From Paracoccus sp. (in: a-proteobacteria) (GTDB taxonomy: Bacteria; Pseudomonadota; Alphaproteobacteria; Rhodobacterales; Rhodobacteraceae): 64,000 nucleotides of DNA. The notes below the pieces were generated by a model. The model was not told where the DNA came from and did no database searches. It was given only the letters and a program-made list of their open reading frames with translations. Numbering within the stretch: position 1 is the first letter of the stretch; every line of letters begins with the position of its first letter. Positions 8,410-17,826 of this stretch are shown in pieces. The position numbers and the translations under genes were made by a program. The DNA lies in assembly GCF_030538655.1 (NCBI RefSeq), contig NZ_JAUNTO010000004.1, positions 1-64,000 of the forward strand. The letters run 5' to 3'.

Positions 8410-8958
8410 ATGCTGCCCGACCTTTATCTGATGCGCCATGGCCAGACCGAGTGGAACGCCTTGGGGCGGATGCAGGGGCGGCTCGATTCGCCGCTGACCG
8501 TGCAGGGCAGGGCGCAGGCCACCCGTCTGGCGCGGCTGGTAGAGGGCGTGCAGGGGCGATATATCTCCAGCCCGCAGGGGCGCGCGCTGGAAACCGCGCG
8601 GATCGTGTTCGGTGCCGGTTTTGCCACCGACGACCGCTTGGTCGAGATCGACATCGGTGATTTCAGCGGCCATCTGAACAGCGATTTGCGCGCGGCACAT
8701 CCGGCGATTTTCGCCCCGCCCCGCCTTGGCTGGTATGACCGTGCACCGGGGGGCGAGGGCTATGCCGGGCTGGCTACCCGCTGTCGCGCCTTTCTGGCCG
8801 ATCTGAACGGCCCCGCCATCATCGTCACCCACGGTATCACCCTGCGGATGCTGCGCCTGCTGGCCATGGGCCGCGACATGTCCACATTCGAGGATATGCC
8901 GGTGGAACAAGGTGCCGTGCATGTCATCCGCAGCGGCGCGCATGAAATATGGCGATAA
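8410..8958 (+). CDS. Histidine phosphatase family protein
   Basis: A 182-residue phosphoglycerate-mutase-like phosphatase. The nucleophile motif MRHGQTEWN (His14) sits near the N-terminus. The second catalytic His lies in IIVTHGITLRML near the C-terminus, and conserved Arg/Glu positions lie between them (RALETARIVF, LVEIDIGDFSG). It is probably cytoplasmic, acting on small phosphorylated metabolites. Members of this branch include alpha-ribazole phosphatase and phosphoglycerate mutase homologues, and the substrate cannot be decided here. The gene is flanked by a terminator and by tRNA-Thr, so it is likely transcribed alone. Confidence 0.85.
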   Translation: MLPDLYLMRHGQTEWNALGRMQGRLDSPLTVQGRAQATRLARLVEGVQGRYISSPQGRALETARIVFGAGFATDDRLVEIDIGDFSGHLNSDLRAAHPAIFAPPRLGWYDRAPGGEGYAGLATRCRAFLADLNGPAIIVTHGITLRMLRLLAMGRDMSTFEDMPVEQGAVHVIRSGAHEIWR

Positions 8959-8964
8959 GGGGGA

Positions 8965-9039
<75 letters not shown>

Positions 9040-9149
9040 ATCGTGGAGGGGCGTTTAGACAATGGCGGCGCGGGGTGCAAGGGGGTATCGGGCATTTTCA
9101 TCATTCCGCCATGCTGGACTGTTGCGGGGCGCGGCGCTAACAGGGGCAG

Positions 9150-9323
9150 ATGAAGCAAAATCGACGCAGCGATCATGACAGCGACAGCCGCGAGGCGCGC
9201 CTTGCGGCGGCGCTGCGGGCGAATCTGGCGCGGCGCAAGGCGCAGGCCCGCGCGCGGGCGGCGGACGAGGCAGACCCCGAAAACGGGCAGGCAGATCAGG
9301 CAGACAAGGACGGGCAGAACTGA
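9150..9323 (+). CDS. Small basic/acidic conserved-looking protein upstream of murA
   Basis: A 57-residue ORF. It is highly charged: an Arg/Ala-rich helix in the middle ([23 protein letters not shown]) and an Asp/Gln-rich tail. Its TGA overlaps the murA ATG (TGATG), so translation is coupled, which is the best evidence that it is a real gene. A GGGG-rich ribosome site lies just upstream of the ATG. I believe similar short ORFs precede murA in other Rhodobacterales, but this was not checked here. No function can be assigned. Confidence 0.6.
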   Translation: MKQNRRSDHDSDSREARLAAALRANLARRKAQARARAADEADPENGQADQADKDGQN

Positions 9324-10606
9324 TGGATCAGATCATCGTGCAGGGCAATGGCCCGCTCAGCGGCGAAATTCCGATTGCGGGGGCCAAGAACGCCTGCCTT
9401 ACGCTGATGCCCGCCACGCTGCTGACAGACCAGCCATTGACGCTGACCAATACCCCACGCCTGTCCGACATCCGCACCATGACCGCGCTGCTGCAAAGCC
9501 TTGGGGCCGAGGTCGCCAGCCTGCAAGACGGTCAGGTGCTGGCGCTGTCCAGCCACGATCTGACCAGCCAACACGCCGATTACGACATCGTGCGCAAGAT
9601 GCGGGCCTCGATTCTGGTGCTGGGGCCGCTGCTGGCGCGCTATGGCCATGCCGAGGTGTCGCTGCCCGGCGGCTGTGCGATCGGCGCGCGGCCTGTGGAC
9701 CTGCACCTGAAGGCGTTCGAGGCGATGGGGGCCGAGCTGGACCTGCGCGACGGATATGTTCACGCCAAAGCCCCGATGGGGGGCTTGCGCGGGGCGGTGA
9801 TCGATTTCCCGTTGGTGTCGGTGGGGGCGACCGAAAACGCGCTGATGGCGGCGGTGCTGGCCAAGGGCACGACCGTGCTGAACAATGCCGCGCGCGAACC
9901 GGAAATCGTTGATCTGGCGGTCTGTCTGCGTGCCATGGGTGCCCAGATCGAGGGCGAGGGCACCGGCACCATCACCATTCAGGGCGTTGATTCTCTGCAT
10001 GGCACGACCCATCCCGTCGTCACCGACCGGATCGAACTGGGCACTTATATGCTGGCTCCGGCAATCTGCGGCGGCGAGGTGGAATGCCTTGGCGGGCGCA
10101 TCGACCTGCTGGCGGCTTTCTGCGAAAAGCTGGACGAGGCGGGCATCAATGTCGAACAGACCGCGCGGGGCCTCAAGGTCAGCCGCAAGAATGGCCGGGT
10201 GCGGGCGGTGAACGTGAAAACGGAACCCTTTCCCGGTTTCCCGACCGACCTTCAGGCGCAGATGATGGCCCTGATGTGCACGGCGAATGGTGTGTCGGAA
10301 CTTGAGGAAACGATCTTCGAAAACCGTTTTATGCACGCGCCGGAACTGACCCGCATGGGTGCCCGGATCGAGGTTCACGGGGGTCATGCCCGCGTGACTG
10401 GCGTAGAGAAACTGCGCGGTGCGCCGGTGATGGCGACCGATCTGCGCGCCTCGGTCAGTCTGATACTGGCGGGGATGGCGGCCGAAGGCGAAACGGTGGT
10501 CAGCCGCGTCTATCATCTTGATCGCGGCTATGAACGGGTGGTGCGCAAGCTGTCCGGCGTCGGCGCCAAGATCACCCGTCTGCGCGAGGTCGGCCATGAC
10601 GAATGA
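9323..10606 (+). CDS. murA: UDP-N-acetylglucosamine 1-carboxyvinyltransferase
   Basis: A 427-residue cytosolic enzyme that transfers enolpyruvate from PEP to UDP-GlcNAc, the first committed step of peptidoglycan synthesis. The N-terminus has the conserved [17 protein letters not shown] segment with the substrate-binding Lys. The catalytic loop [14 protein letters not shown] carries Cys118, the residue attacked by fosfomycin. The length is standard. It is coupled to the small ORF before it and overlaps the DUF2948 gene after it by 11 bp, forming a three-gene operon. Confidence 0.97.
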   Translation: MDQIIVQGNGPLSGEIPIAGAKNACLTLMPATLLTDQPLTLTNTPRLSDIRTMTALLQSLGAEVASLQDGQVLALSSHDLTSQHADYDIVRKMRASILVLGPLLARYGHAEVSLPGGCAIGARPVDLHLKAFEAMGAELDLRDGYVHAKAPMGGLRGAVIDFPLVSVGATENALMAAVLAKGTTVLNNAAREPEIVDLAVCLRAMGAQIEGEGTGTITIQGVDSLHGTTHPVVTDRIELGTYMLAPAICGGEVECLGGRIDLLAAFCEKLDEAGINVEQTARGLKVSRKNGRVRAVNVKTEPFPGFPTDLQAQMMALMCTANGVSELEETIFENRFMHAPELTRMGARIEVHGGHARVTGVEKLRGAPVMATDLRASVSLILAGMAAEGETVVSRVYHLDRGYERVVRKLSGVGAKITRLREVGHDE

Positions 10607-11072
10607 TGCCAGTTTTGCCGATGGCGCGCCGCAGGCGCTGGCGCTGCGGGCCGAGGATGCGGATGATCTGGCGATCATTTCCGCACTGACGCAGGACGCG
10701 ATCCTGCCGGTGTCGGAAATCATCGTCGATGCCCGCGCACGCCAGCTTGCGCTGTTGCTGAACCGTTTCCGCTGGGAGGATGCCGAGGCCGCCGCGCGTG
10801 AGGAGCGCCCCTATGAGCGCGTCCGTTCCGTTCTGCTGATCCATGATGCGCTGCGGGTGCAGTCGGATGGCATCACCCGCGACAGCGACACCGTGCTGGA
10901 ATTGCTGACGATCAGCTGGCAACCCGGCGAGGACGGTACCGGGCGCATGGTGCTGGATTTTGCGGGCGACGGCGCGCTGGCCGTTGATTGTGAATGCGTG
11001 AACGTCGAATTGCGCGATGTCACCCGCCCCTATGCCGCGCCGTCCGGGCTGCGGCCTGCACACCCGGACTGA
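10596..11072 (+). CDS. DUF2948 family protein
   Basis: A 158-residue cytoplasmic protein with the features of DUF2948: [26 protein letters not shown] near the start, then [14 protein letters not shown], and a C-terminal [20 protein letters not shown]. The family is conserved in alphaproteobacteria, often beside murA, and has no known function. The ATG at 10596 is used because it starts the conserved region and overlaps the murA end by 11 bp; a longer in-frame start at 10518 lies deep within murA. Confidence 0.8.
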   Translation: MTNDASFADGAPQALALRAEDADDLAIISALTQDAILPVSEIIVDARARQLALLLNRFRWEDAEAAAREERPYERVRSVLLIHDALRVQSDGITRDSDTVLELLTISWQPGEDGTGRMVLDFAGDGALAVDCECVNVELRDVTRPYAAPSGLRPAHPD

Positions 11073-11084
11073 CGCGTTTCCGCC

Positions 11085-11882
11085 TTAACCGCGCGTTTCA
11101 GACCGCAATGTCTTGACCTGATCTGCGGTCAGATAGCCGGTCTGGCGCAGCCCGTGGTCGCCTTGCCAGCGGCGGATCGCGTTGCGGGTGTTGGTGCCGA
11201 ACACGCCATCGGTGCCGCGCGTGTTATAGCCCAGCAAGGTCAGCCGCAGTTGCAGTTCCCGCCGCTCTGCCGCGCCCAGCGACAGCAGCCGTTCCTGCAC
11301 CTGCGCGTCGCTTTGCTGGTTGCCTGAAGGGGTGCGGTTGGTGGGTGCGCCGGCCTGCTGGTTGATCTGGCGCACTTGTGCCGCAGTGACATATCCGGTT
11401 GCGCTGTGGTTATGCGCCCGCTGCCAGCTTTGAATCGCGCTGCGGGTGCGGTTGCCCCACAGCCCGTCGGCACCCTGCGTGTTATAGCCAAGCTGCGTCA
11501 ATTGCCGCTGCACCCGCACCCGGTCGGATCGGGTCAGGTTCAGCTCTGCCTCGGTCCGGGCGGCTCTGCCGGCCTGCGTGGCGGGGGTGGAAATGACCGG
11601 CGCGGTAAAGGATGGCTGGCGCGAATTACCGTTGTTGGTCAGCCGGTTCAGCGCCTGCCGCGCGTTGCTGGCATGGGCGCCGTTGGGAAAGCGGTTCAGA
11701 TAGTTGCGATAGGCGTTGGCGGTGTTCGCCTGACGCGCCTCGTCCCAGGCGTTGCGTTCCAGTTCCTGCGCCAGCAGCCCCTGGGCCACGCCCGAGATGA
11801 TCTGGCCCAGATCCTGCGCCTGTGCGGCAGGTGCGGCGGTTAATCCGGCAAGCATCAGGGCAGAAAAGATAGTGTTACGCAT
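11085..11882 (-). CDS. Exported protein with two peptidoglycan-binding domains
   Basis: A 265-residue protein with a signal peptide (residues 1-22, ending AQAQ). An N-terminal helical region includes AYRNYLNRFPNGAHASNARQAL, a tetratricopeptide-like segment seen in many periplasmic proteins. Two PG_binding_1 domains follow at about 118-170 and 203-262. Both have the pattern VQRQLTQLGYNTQGADGLWGNRTRSAIQ / LQLRLTLLGYNTRGTDGVFG split over shorter conserved blocks. It is expected in the periplasm attached to the wall. No enzymatic domain is seen. It converges with the murA operon, the stop codons lying about 12 bp apart. Confidence 0.8.
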   Translation of the reverse strand: MRNTIFSALMLAGLTAAPAAQAQDLGQIISGVAQGLLAQELERNAWDEARQANTANAYRNYLNRFPNGAHASNARQALNRLTNNGNSRQPSFTAPVISTPATQAGRAARTEAELNLTRSDRVRVQRQLTQLGYNTQGADGLWGNRTRSAIQSWQRAHNHSATGYVTAAQVRQINQQAGAPTNRTPSGNQQSDAQVQERLLSLGAAERRELQLRLTLLGYNTRGTDGVFGTNTRNAIRRWQGDHGLRQTGYLTADQVKTLRSETRG

Positions 11883-12022
11883 GGCATCCTCTTGTGCTGT
11901 GCGGTTTCCTGACGGCCTAACGCGCGAAGCGGGGCAGTAATTCCCGTGCTCCGCATAACGTGATCGGCTTGAGCGGAACGATGCCAGCGGCTAAGAAACC
12001 CTGACTTGCGCAAGGACAGCCC

Positions 12023-13342
12023 ATGCCCACGATCCTGACCACCGTTGATGCCGATTTCGAACCGCGTTTTCGCGGCGTTCTGACCATGAAGCGCGAGGAT
12101 GCCGCCGATGTCGGGCAGGCCGTGGCCGCCATCATCGACGATGTGCGCGCGCGCGGCGATGCGGCGCTGTGCGAGCTGACCGCGCGCTTTGACCGGCTGG
12201 CCCTGACGCCCGCCCGGTTGCGCCTGTCGGCTGACGAGATCGCGACCGAAACCGCCAAGGTCGGCCCCGAGGATCGTGTCGCGCTGGAGCTGGCGGCGGA
12301 TCGCATCCGTGACTATCACACCCGGCAGATGCCGCAGGATGAAAGCTGGACCGACGCCACTGGCGCGACCCTGGGCTGGCGCTGGACGGCGGTTGATGCG
12401 GCGGGGCTGTATGTTCCGGGGGGGACGGCCAGCTATCCGTCGTCGGTGCTGATGAACGCGATCCCGGCGAGGGTGGCGGGGGTGCGGCGGCTGGCGATTG
12501 CCGTGCCCACACCGGGTGGCGCGATCAACCCGCTGGTGCTGCTGGCTGCCGAACTGGCCGGGGTGGACGAAATCTATCGCATCGGCGGCGCGCAGGCGAT
12601 TGCCGCGCTGGCCTATGGCACCGAAACCATTGCCCCGGTGGACAAGATCACCGGGCCGGGCAACGCCTATGTTGCCGCCGCGAAACGGCAGGTGTTCGGC
12701 AAGGTCGGTATCGACATGATCGCCGGTCCGTCCGAGGTGCTGATTATCGCCGATGGCGCACAGAACCCCGACTGGCTGGCGCTGGACCTGCTGGCGCAGG
12801 CCGAACATGATACGGCGGCACAGTCGATTCTGGTTACGCCCGATGCCGCGCTGGCCCATGCGGTGGCGGGGGCGGTGGACCGGCTGATCCCGACCCTGCC
12901 GCGCGCCGAGATTGCCGGGGCAAGCTGGCGCGACTATGGCACGATCATCATCACCCGCGATCTGGCCGAGGCCGCCGCCTTGTCTGATCGCATCGCGCCC
13001 GAGCACCTGGAAATCTGCACCGACGACCCCGAGACGGTGGCCGCCATGGTTCGCCACGCGGGCGCGATCTTTCTGGGCGGCTTTACGCCTGAAGCGGCGG
13101 GCGATTACGTCAGCGGGCCGAACCACGTTCTGCCGACCGCGCGTTCCGCCCGCTTTTCCTCGGGCCTGTCGGTGATGGATTTTCTGAAACGCACCACGGT
13201 GGCACGCCTGTCGCCGGGCGCTTTGGGCGCCATTGGTCCCGCGGCGGTGCGGCTGGCCTTGTCCGAGGGGCTGCACGCTCATGCGCAATCGGTGCAATCG
13301 CGTCTGGACGTGCTGAACCAGAACAGCCAATCTGACGGCTGA
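12023..13342 (+). CDS. hisD: Histidinol dehydrogenase
   Basis: A 439-residue Zn-dependent NAD+ enzyme performing the last two steps of histidine synthesis (L-histidinol to L-histidine). Signature regions include GLYVPGGTASYPSSVLMNAIPA, the KITGPGNAYVAAAKRQVFG segment, DMIAGPSEVLIIADG, and the catalytic APEHLEI region containing the Glu-His pair, with GPNHVLPT near the end. The length is that of the family. It leads a small operon with the UPF0262 and phosphatase genes, an arrangement I recall from other Rhodobacterales. Confidence 0.97.
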   Translation: MPTILTTVDADFEPRFRGVLTMKREDAADVGQAVAAIIDDVRARGDAALCELTARFDRLALTPARLRLSADEIATETAKVGPEDRVALELAADRIRDYHTRQMPQDESWTDATGATLGWRWTAVDAAGLYVPGGTASYPSSVLMNAIPARVAGVRRLAIAVPTPGGAINPLVLLAAELAGVDEIYRIGGAQAIAALAYGTETIAPVDKITGPGNAYVAAAKRQVFGKVGIDMIAGPSEVLIIADGAQNPDWLALDLLAQAEHDTAAQSILVTPDAALAHAVAGAVDRLIPTLPRAEIAGASWRDYGTIIITRDLAEAAALSDRIAPEHLEICTDDPETVAAMVRHAGAIFLGGFTPEAAGDYVSGPNHVLPTARSARFSSGLSVMDFLKRTTVARLSPGALGAIGPAAVRLALSEGLHAHAQSVQSRLDVLNQNSQSDG

Positions 13343-13365
13343 CCACGACGAAGGGGACGCTGTGC

Positions 13366-13845
13366 ATGACCCGGCTCTGCCATATTGAAATCGACGATTC
13401 CGCCCTGCCACCCGCCACCCCCGAGATGGAGCAGGAGCGCCGCGTCGCCATCTTTGATCTGATCGAGGACAACAGCTTTACCTTGCCGGGGCGCGAGGGG
13501 GCCGAGGTGCCGCCCGGTCCCTATGTCCTTGATCTGGCGATCCGCGAAGGGCGGCTGGTCTTTGGCCTGACGACCGGGGAACAGGCGCAGGTGGCCGAAT
13601 TTCATCTGTCGATGGGACCGTTCCGGCAGGTGGTCAAAGATTACTTTCAGATCTGCAACAGCTATTTCGACGCGGTAAAACGCCTGCCGCCCGCCCAGAT
13701 CGAGGCGATCGACATGGCCCGGCGCGGCATCCACAACGAAGGTGCGCGCACCCTGCAAGAACGGCTGGAGGGCAAGGCGGAACTGGACATCGACACCGCC
13801 CGCCGCCTGTTCACCCTGATCTGCGCGCTGATCCCGCAGGGGTAA
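13366..13845 (+). CDS. UPF0262 family protein
   Basis: A 159-residue protein matching UPF0262, an alphaproteobacterial family of unknown function. Typical parts are LCHIEIDDSALPP at the start, EQERRVAIFDLIEDN, and the central FHLSMGPFRQVVKDYFQICNSYF split around the conserved FR. Then comes IEAIDMARRGIHNEG, with TARRLFTLICAL near the end. It is probably cytoplasmic. It sits 23 bp after hisD and 1 bp before the phosphatase gene, so it is cotranscribed with both. Confidence 0.85.
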   Translation: MTRLCHIEIDDSALPPATPEMEQERRVAIFDLIEDNSFTLPGREGAEVPPGPYVLDLAIREGRLVFGLTTGEQAQVAEFHLSMGPFRQVVKDYFQICNSYFDAVKRLPPAQIEAIDMARRGIHNEGARTLQERLEGKAELDIDTARRLFTLICALIPQG

Positions 13846-13846
13846 G

Positions 13847-14308
13847 ATGACGGGCAGCGGCATTCCCCATTCGGTGCTGTTTTGCTGCGATCACAACGCC
13901 ATCCGCTCGCCCATGGCCGAGGGGATGATGAAGAAATATTACGGCCGCCGCGCTTATGTGCAGTCGGCGGGCGTGCATAACGATCTGGAAATCGACGGGT
14001 TCGCCATCGCCGTCAGCGATGAAATCGGCGTTGAACTGTCGAACCACCGCAGCCGGTCGTTCGAGGAAATGCAGGATTGGGGCGATGATCTGGGGGGGTT
14101 TGATCTGGTCATCGCCCTGTCCCCCGCCAGCCAGCGTCAGGCGTTGGAGCTGACGCGGCTGTATCACCTCGATGTGGAATATTGGCCGATCATGGACCCC
14201 AGCGGCATGGGCGAAACCCGCGAGGCCAAGCTGGACATGTATCGCCAGACCCGTGACCAGATCCGCAAACGGATGATCGACCGCTTTGGCCCCCCGACCG
14301 AGGGCTGA
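13847..14308 (+). CDS. Low molecular weight protein-tyrosine-phosphatase family protein
   Basis: A 153-residue LMW-PTP-fold protein. The phosphate loop CDHNAIRS gives the CX5R motif with Cys14 and Arg20. A likely general-acid Asp is in IMDPSGMG near residue 125. The loop differs from the classic C-x-G-N-x-C-R-S sequence of tyrosine phosphatases and from ArsC-type arsenate reductases, so the substrate is uncertain. The start codon lies 1 bp after the UPF0262 stop codon, indicating cotranscription with hisD. Confidence 0.8.
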   Translation: MTGSGIPHSVLFCCDHNAIRSPMAEGMMKKYYGRRAYVQSAGVHNDLEIDGFAIAVSDEIGVELSNHRSRSFEEMQDWGDDLGGFDLVIALSPASQRQALELTRLYHLDVEYWPIMDPSGMGETREAKLDMYRQTRDQIRKRMIDRFGPPTEG

Positions 14309-14317
14309 TTCTACCAA

Positions 14318-15424
14318 TCAGCGCAGCGGTTGCAGGACCATCGCCGTCGTCAGCCCAGCCAACAACAGCGCAAAGGCCGCCGCCATCAATGTCTGGCCCA
14401 GTGCGGGCGAATACCACTGATTGCGGAGCTGCATCACCGGCCGGTCAATTGCCATCCACGCGACCGCACCTATCATTAGCGACAGCGCATAGCCGACTGC
14501 GGGGCGGAGGGACGGATCAAATCCGCCCATTTTCCAGACCATATTCGCACCGAACAGACCGACCCAGTGCCACAGATACACCGGGAACGAGATCGCGCCA
14601 AAGAACTTGCCAACAGGCCCGCGCCGCCCCGGTCGAGCGCACAAAAGCACCACGGCGACCGAAAACAAGGGTGCCAGCAGAGCGTAGAACGATGGATTGG
14701 CACTGAACCCCGCAAATGTCGCAATCATCAGCACACCAAGTCCGAGCCAGGCCCAACGGCGCAGGTGCCAGTCGCCGAATTGATGCGCAAGTGCCGCTGC
14801 TAACACGCCCATTGCGATCGACCCATACCACCCTTGCTGCCAGACCATCAGCGCGGCGATCATCGCCCACAGCAGCACGCTGCGCCCGGCGGGCAGCATC
14901 AGGATCAGGAACGGCGCGGCAAGGTAAAACTGCTCTTCGACCGCGATGCTCCAGAAATGGGCGCCGGTGCCCTGCATCGGCATGGCGGCGATTACATCGG
15001 GTGTCTTGGGGATAAACAGGTTGTGGGTGAAGGTCAGGTCGTAGAGCAAAAATTCGAGGTATCGGGGTGCATAGCCGCCCTTGAGGATGGCCACGGCGTA
15101 AAGCGTCAGGACACAGACAAGAAACGGAATCCAGATCCGCGTCGCCCGGTTAAAGTAAAAGCGTGGTATATCCCCGACATCAGCGCGCATCAGAATACCG
15201 CCGATCAGCCATCCGCTGAGGGCAAAAAATACCTGCACGGCCAGATTGCCATAATCCCCCACCACCCCGGCGCCTGCGTGACCGATCACCACGACAGACG
15301 CCAGCACCAACCTCAGCCAGTCGAACAGCGGCCAGTCGATGACGCCCTCATGGCGGGCAGCAGTGGTCTGTGCAGAATGGCGGTAGCCGCCAACAGGTGC
15401 TGCCAATTGATCTGTGAATGACAT
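14318..15424 (-). CDS. Acyltransferase family 3 membrane protein (OafA/YrhL-like)
   Basis: A 368-residue integral membrane protein of the acyltransferase-3 family, which O-acylates cell-surface sugars. The N-terminal motif is present: FDWLRLVLASVVVIGHAG with the catalytic-type His, then FFALSGWLIGGILM and the conserved R-x10-R region (FYFNRATRIWIPF). About ten membrane segments are predicted by eye. The middle part contains FWSIAVEEQFYL with the conserved Glu pair. No polysaccharide genes lie nearby, so the target is unknown. Its DNA looks somewhat less GC-rich than the flanking genes. Confidence 0.85.
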   Translation of the reverse strand: MSFTDQLAAPVGGYRHSAQTTAARHEGVIDWPLFDWLRLVLASVVVIGHAGAGVVGDYGNLAVQVFFALSGWLIGGILMRADVGDIPRFYFNRATRIWIPFLVCVLTLYAVAILKGGYAPRYLEFLLYDLTFTHNLFIPKTPDVIAAMPMQGTGAHFWSIAVEEQFYLAAPFLILMLPAGRSVLLWAMIAALMVWQQGWYGSIAMGVLAAALAHQFGDWHLRRWAWLGLGVLMIATFAGFSANPSFYALLAPLFSVAVVLLCARPGRRGPVGKFFGAISFPVYLWHWVGLFGANMVWKMGGFDPSLRPAVGYALSLMIGAVAWMAIDRPVMQLRNQWYSPALGQTLMAAAFALLLAGLTTAMVLQPLR

Positions 15425-15586
15425 GAACGCGTTCCCAAACTGCCCATGGGCCTGTGAGGGAACTACAGAGTTTGCGTAAACAAAGGGTTAACTACAGCCA
15501 ACGATCTTTGGCTGGTCACATGCGCCTTGTTATGATTTCAGTCCAGTGGGCTGCTGCTGGCTGAACTCAATACCGGCAGACCCGAG

Positions 15587-17071
15587 TTATTCCGCCGCAT
15601 GGGCGGTTTCGCTGCCCTCTTGCATCTGAAAACCGCGCTCGATCTGATCGGACGGGGCCACGGGATAGTCACCGGAAAAGCAGGCGTCGCAATATTGCGG
15701 GCAGTTGCTGTTGCGGCCCCCAGCCTCGCCCGCGGCGCGATACAGCCCGTCCAGCGACACGAAAGCCAGCGAGTCGACGCCGATCCAGTCGCGCATTTCA
15801 GCGGGCGTCATCTGCGCGGCAAGTAGCTTGCCCCGGTCGGGCGTATCGACCCCGTAAAAGCACGGCCAGGCGGTGGGCGGGCTGGCGATGCGAAAATGCA
15901 CCTCGGCGGCGCCGGCATCAAGGATCATGTCCTTGATCTTGCGGCTGGTGGTGCCGCGCACCACGCTGTCATCGACCAGAACCACCCGCTTGCCCTGAAT
16001 CAACGCGCGGTTGACGTTCAGTTTCAGCCGAACGCCCATGTTGCGGATCTGATCGGTCGGTTCGATAAAGGTGCGGCCCATGTATTGGTTGCGGATGATC
16101 CCCATACCAAAGGGGATGCCGCTTTCTTGCGCATAACCGATGGCGGCGGGGGTGCCGCTGTCGGGGACGGCGCAGACCAGATCCGCCTCGACCGGGGCTT
16201 CGCGGGCCAGTTCGACGCCGATCTGACGGCGGGTTTCATAGACCGACCGCCCGCCGATGATCGAATCGGGGCGGCTGAAATAGACATGCTCAAAGATGCA
16301 GAACCTGCTGCCCGACGGCGCAAAGGGGCGCGAGCTTTCGACCTTGCCGGGCGAGATGACCACCATTTCGCCCGGTTCGATCTCGCGCACGAATTCGGCA
16401 CCGATAATGTCCAGCGCACAGGTTTCCGACGCAAGTGCATAGCCGTCTTCGCCCACGCGGCCCAGAGCCAACGGGCGAACCCCCAGCGGATCGCGCACGC
16501 CGATCAGCTTGGTGCGGGTCATGGCGATCACGCTGAATGCCCCCTCGACCCGGCGCAGCGCATCTTTCAGCCGCTCGGACAGGTTGCGCTGAATCGACCG
16601 GGCCATCAGATGAATGATGCATTCTGAATCGCTGCCCGACTGGAAAATGCTGCCGCGCTCGATCAGTTCGCGACGCAGGGCTGTGGCATTGGTGATATTG
16701 CCGTTATGGGCAATGGCGCAGCCCCCCATGGCGAATTCACCAAAGAACGGCTGCACGTCGCGGATCGCGGTATTCGCCTTGGTCCCGGCGGTGGAATAGC
16801 GCACATGCCCGATAGCCAGCGGGCCGGGCAGGGTCGAGATCACCTCGGCCTTGGTGAAATTGTCACGCACATAGCCAAAGCGGTGGGCACCGTTGAAGCC
16901 CTGTTCGGGGTCATGGGCATAGATGCCCCCGGCCTCTTGCCCGCGATGCTGAAGGGCGTGCAGCCCAAGGGCCACAAAGCTGGCGGCGTCGGCCACGCCG
17001 ATCACGCCAAACACGCCGCATTCTTCGTGCAGGCGGTCCGAATCGAAAGGATCGGCCAGAAAGGGTTTCAT
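15587..17071 (-). CDS. purF: Amidophosphoribosyltransferase
   Basis: A 494-residue enzyme converting PRPP and glutamine to phosphoribosylamine, the first committed purine step. The chain starts with a short propeptide and the nucleophile Cys18 in EECGVFGVIG. The PRPP-binding motif VVLVDDSVVRGTTS lies near residue 360. The C-terminal NCPQYCDACFSGDYP cluster with earlier cysteines indicates the oxygen-sensitive [4Fe-4S] type known from Bacillus PurF. It follows cvpA on the same strand, the classic cvpA-purF pairing. Confidence 0.97.
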   Translation of the reverse strand: MKPFLADPFDSDRLHEECGVFGVIGVADAASFVALGLHALQHRGQEAGGIYAHDPEQGFNGAHRFGYVRDNFTKAEVISTLPGPLAIGHVRYSTAGTKANTAIRDVQPFFGEFAMGGCAIAHNGNITNATALRRELIERGSIFQSGSDSECIIHLMARSIQRNLSERLKDALRRVEGAFSVIAMTRTKLIGVRDPLGVRPLALGRVGEDGYALASETCALDIIGAEFVREIEPGEMVVISPGKVESSRPFAPSGSRFCIFEHVYFSRPDSIIGGRSVYETRRQIGVELAREAPVEADLVCAVPDSGTPAAIGYAQESGIPFGMGIIRNQYMGRTFIEPTDQIRNMGVRLKLNVNRALIQGKRVVLVDDSVVRGTTSRKIKDMILDAGAAEVHFRIASPPTAWPCFYGVDTPDRGKLLAAQMTPAEMRDWIGVDSLAFVSLDGLYRAAGEAGGRNSNCPQYCDACFSGDYPVAPSDQIERGFQMQEGSETAHAAE

Positions 17072-17185
17072 CCGGTGCGTCCTGTTTGCTGGGTTTGGGC
17101 TGTCAGCCGCTATGTAGGACCGCAGGCCGGGAAAGTCACGCCCCCGCGCGTGGCGCGAGGGCGAAATTGTGACGAAACTGTTAAA

Positions 17186-17785
17186 TCAGTTGGCAGGTGC
17201 CGTTGTGGCAGGCGCTGTGGGCGCATCCGCCGCAGGTCCGCACGACCGCACCAGTTGTTCATAGCGCGACACGATCCAGCCCGGCGCATCGGCGGGGATC
17301 TGGTCGTCCATCTGGCTGGAAAGCCGCACAAATACCTGGGCCGAGCGGGAGTTTTCCACCATCGGCACCGCCTGGCTGGTCATCACCCGATCATAGACGA
17401 TAAAGGCGATCGCCACCAGCAGGACACCGCGTGCAACCCCGAACAAAAAGCCCATACCCTGATCGACCCCGCCCAGTGCCGACCGCTGCACCACCGATGA
17501 AAACAGCGGGGTGATGATGGAAAACACCACCAGCGCCAGCGCAAAGACCACCGCGAATCCGGCAATCGTGGCCAGTTCACAGCTGTCGCCCAGGAAACGG
17601 TCCAGCACCGGCACCTGCGCGATCAGCGGCTTGACTGCCGCCGCGAACATGAAGGCCAGAATGGCCGCCGCGATCCAGCCCAGAATCGACAGCGATTCGC
17701 GCACGAAGCCCCGGCTCCAGGCCAGGATGGCTGACAGGATGATGACCGCGGCCACCACTGCGTCAATGATCGTAAATCCGTCCAT
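17186..17785 (-). CDS. cvpA: CvpA family membrane protein
   Basis: A 199-residue inner-membrane protein with four hydrophobic segments (about residues 7-25, 30-50, 68-90 and 105-125) and a soluble C-terminal tail. The starts FTIIDAVVAAVIILSAILAW and GFVRESLSILGW are characteristic of CvpA, known from colicin V production and tied to envelope homeostasis in some bacteria. It lies 114 bp upstream of purF on the same strand, as in E. coli. Confidence 0.9.
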   Translation of the reverse strand: MDGFTIIDAVVAAVIILSAILAWSRGFVRESLSILGWIAAAILAFMFAAAVKPLIAQVPVLDRFLGDSCELATIAGFAVVFALALVVFSIITPLFSSVVQRSALGGVDQGMGFLFGVARGVLLVAIAFIVYDRVMTSQAVPMVENSRSAQVFVRLSSQMDDQIPADAPGWIVSRYEQLVRSCGPAADAPTAPATTAPAN

Positions 17786-17826
17786 CGTCCTCTCACGCGC
17801 CGGTTTTTATGTTTTATCAGCGGGTC

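Noticed and set aside
15495..15514. Hairpin CAGCCAA/TTGGCTG after purF
   Set aside because: A 7-bp stem without a T run on the needed strand; too weak to list as a terminator.
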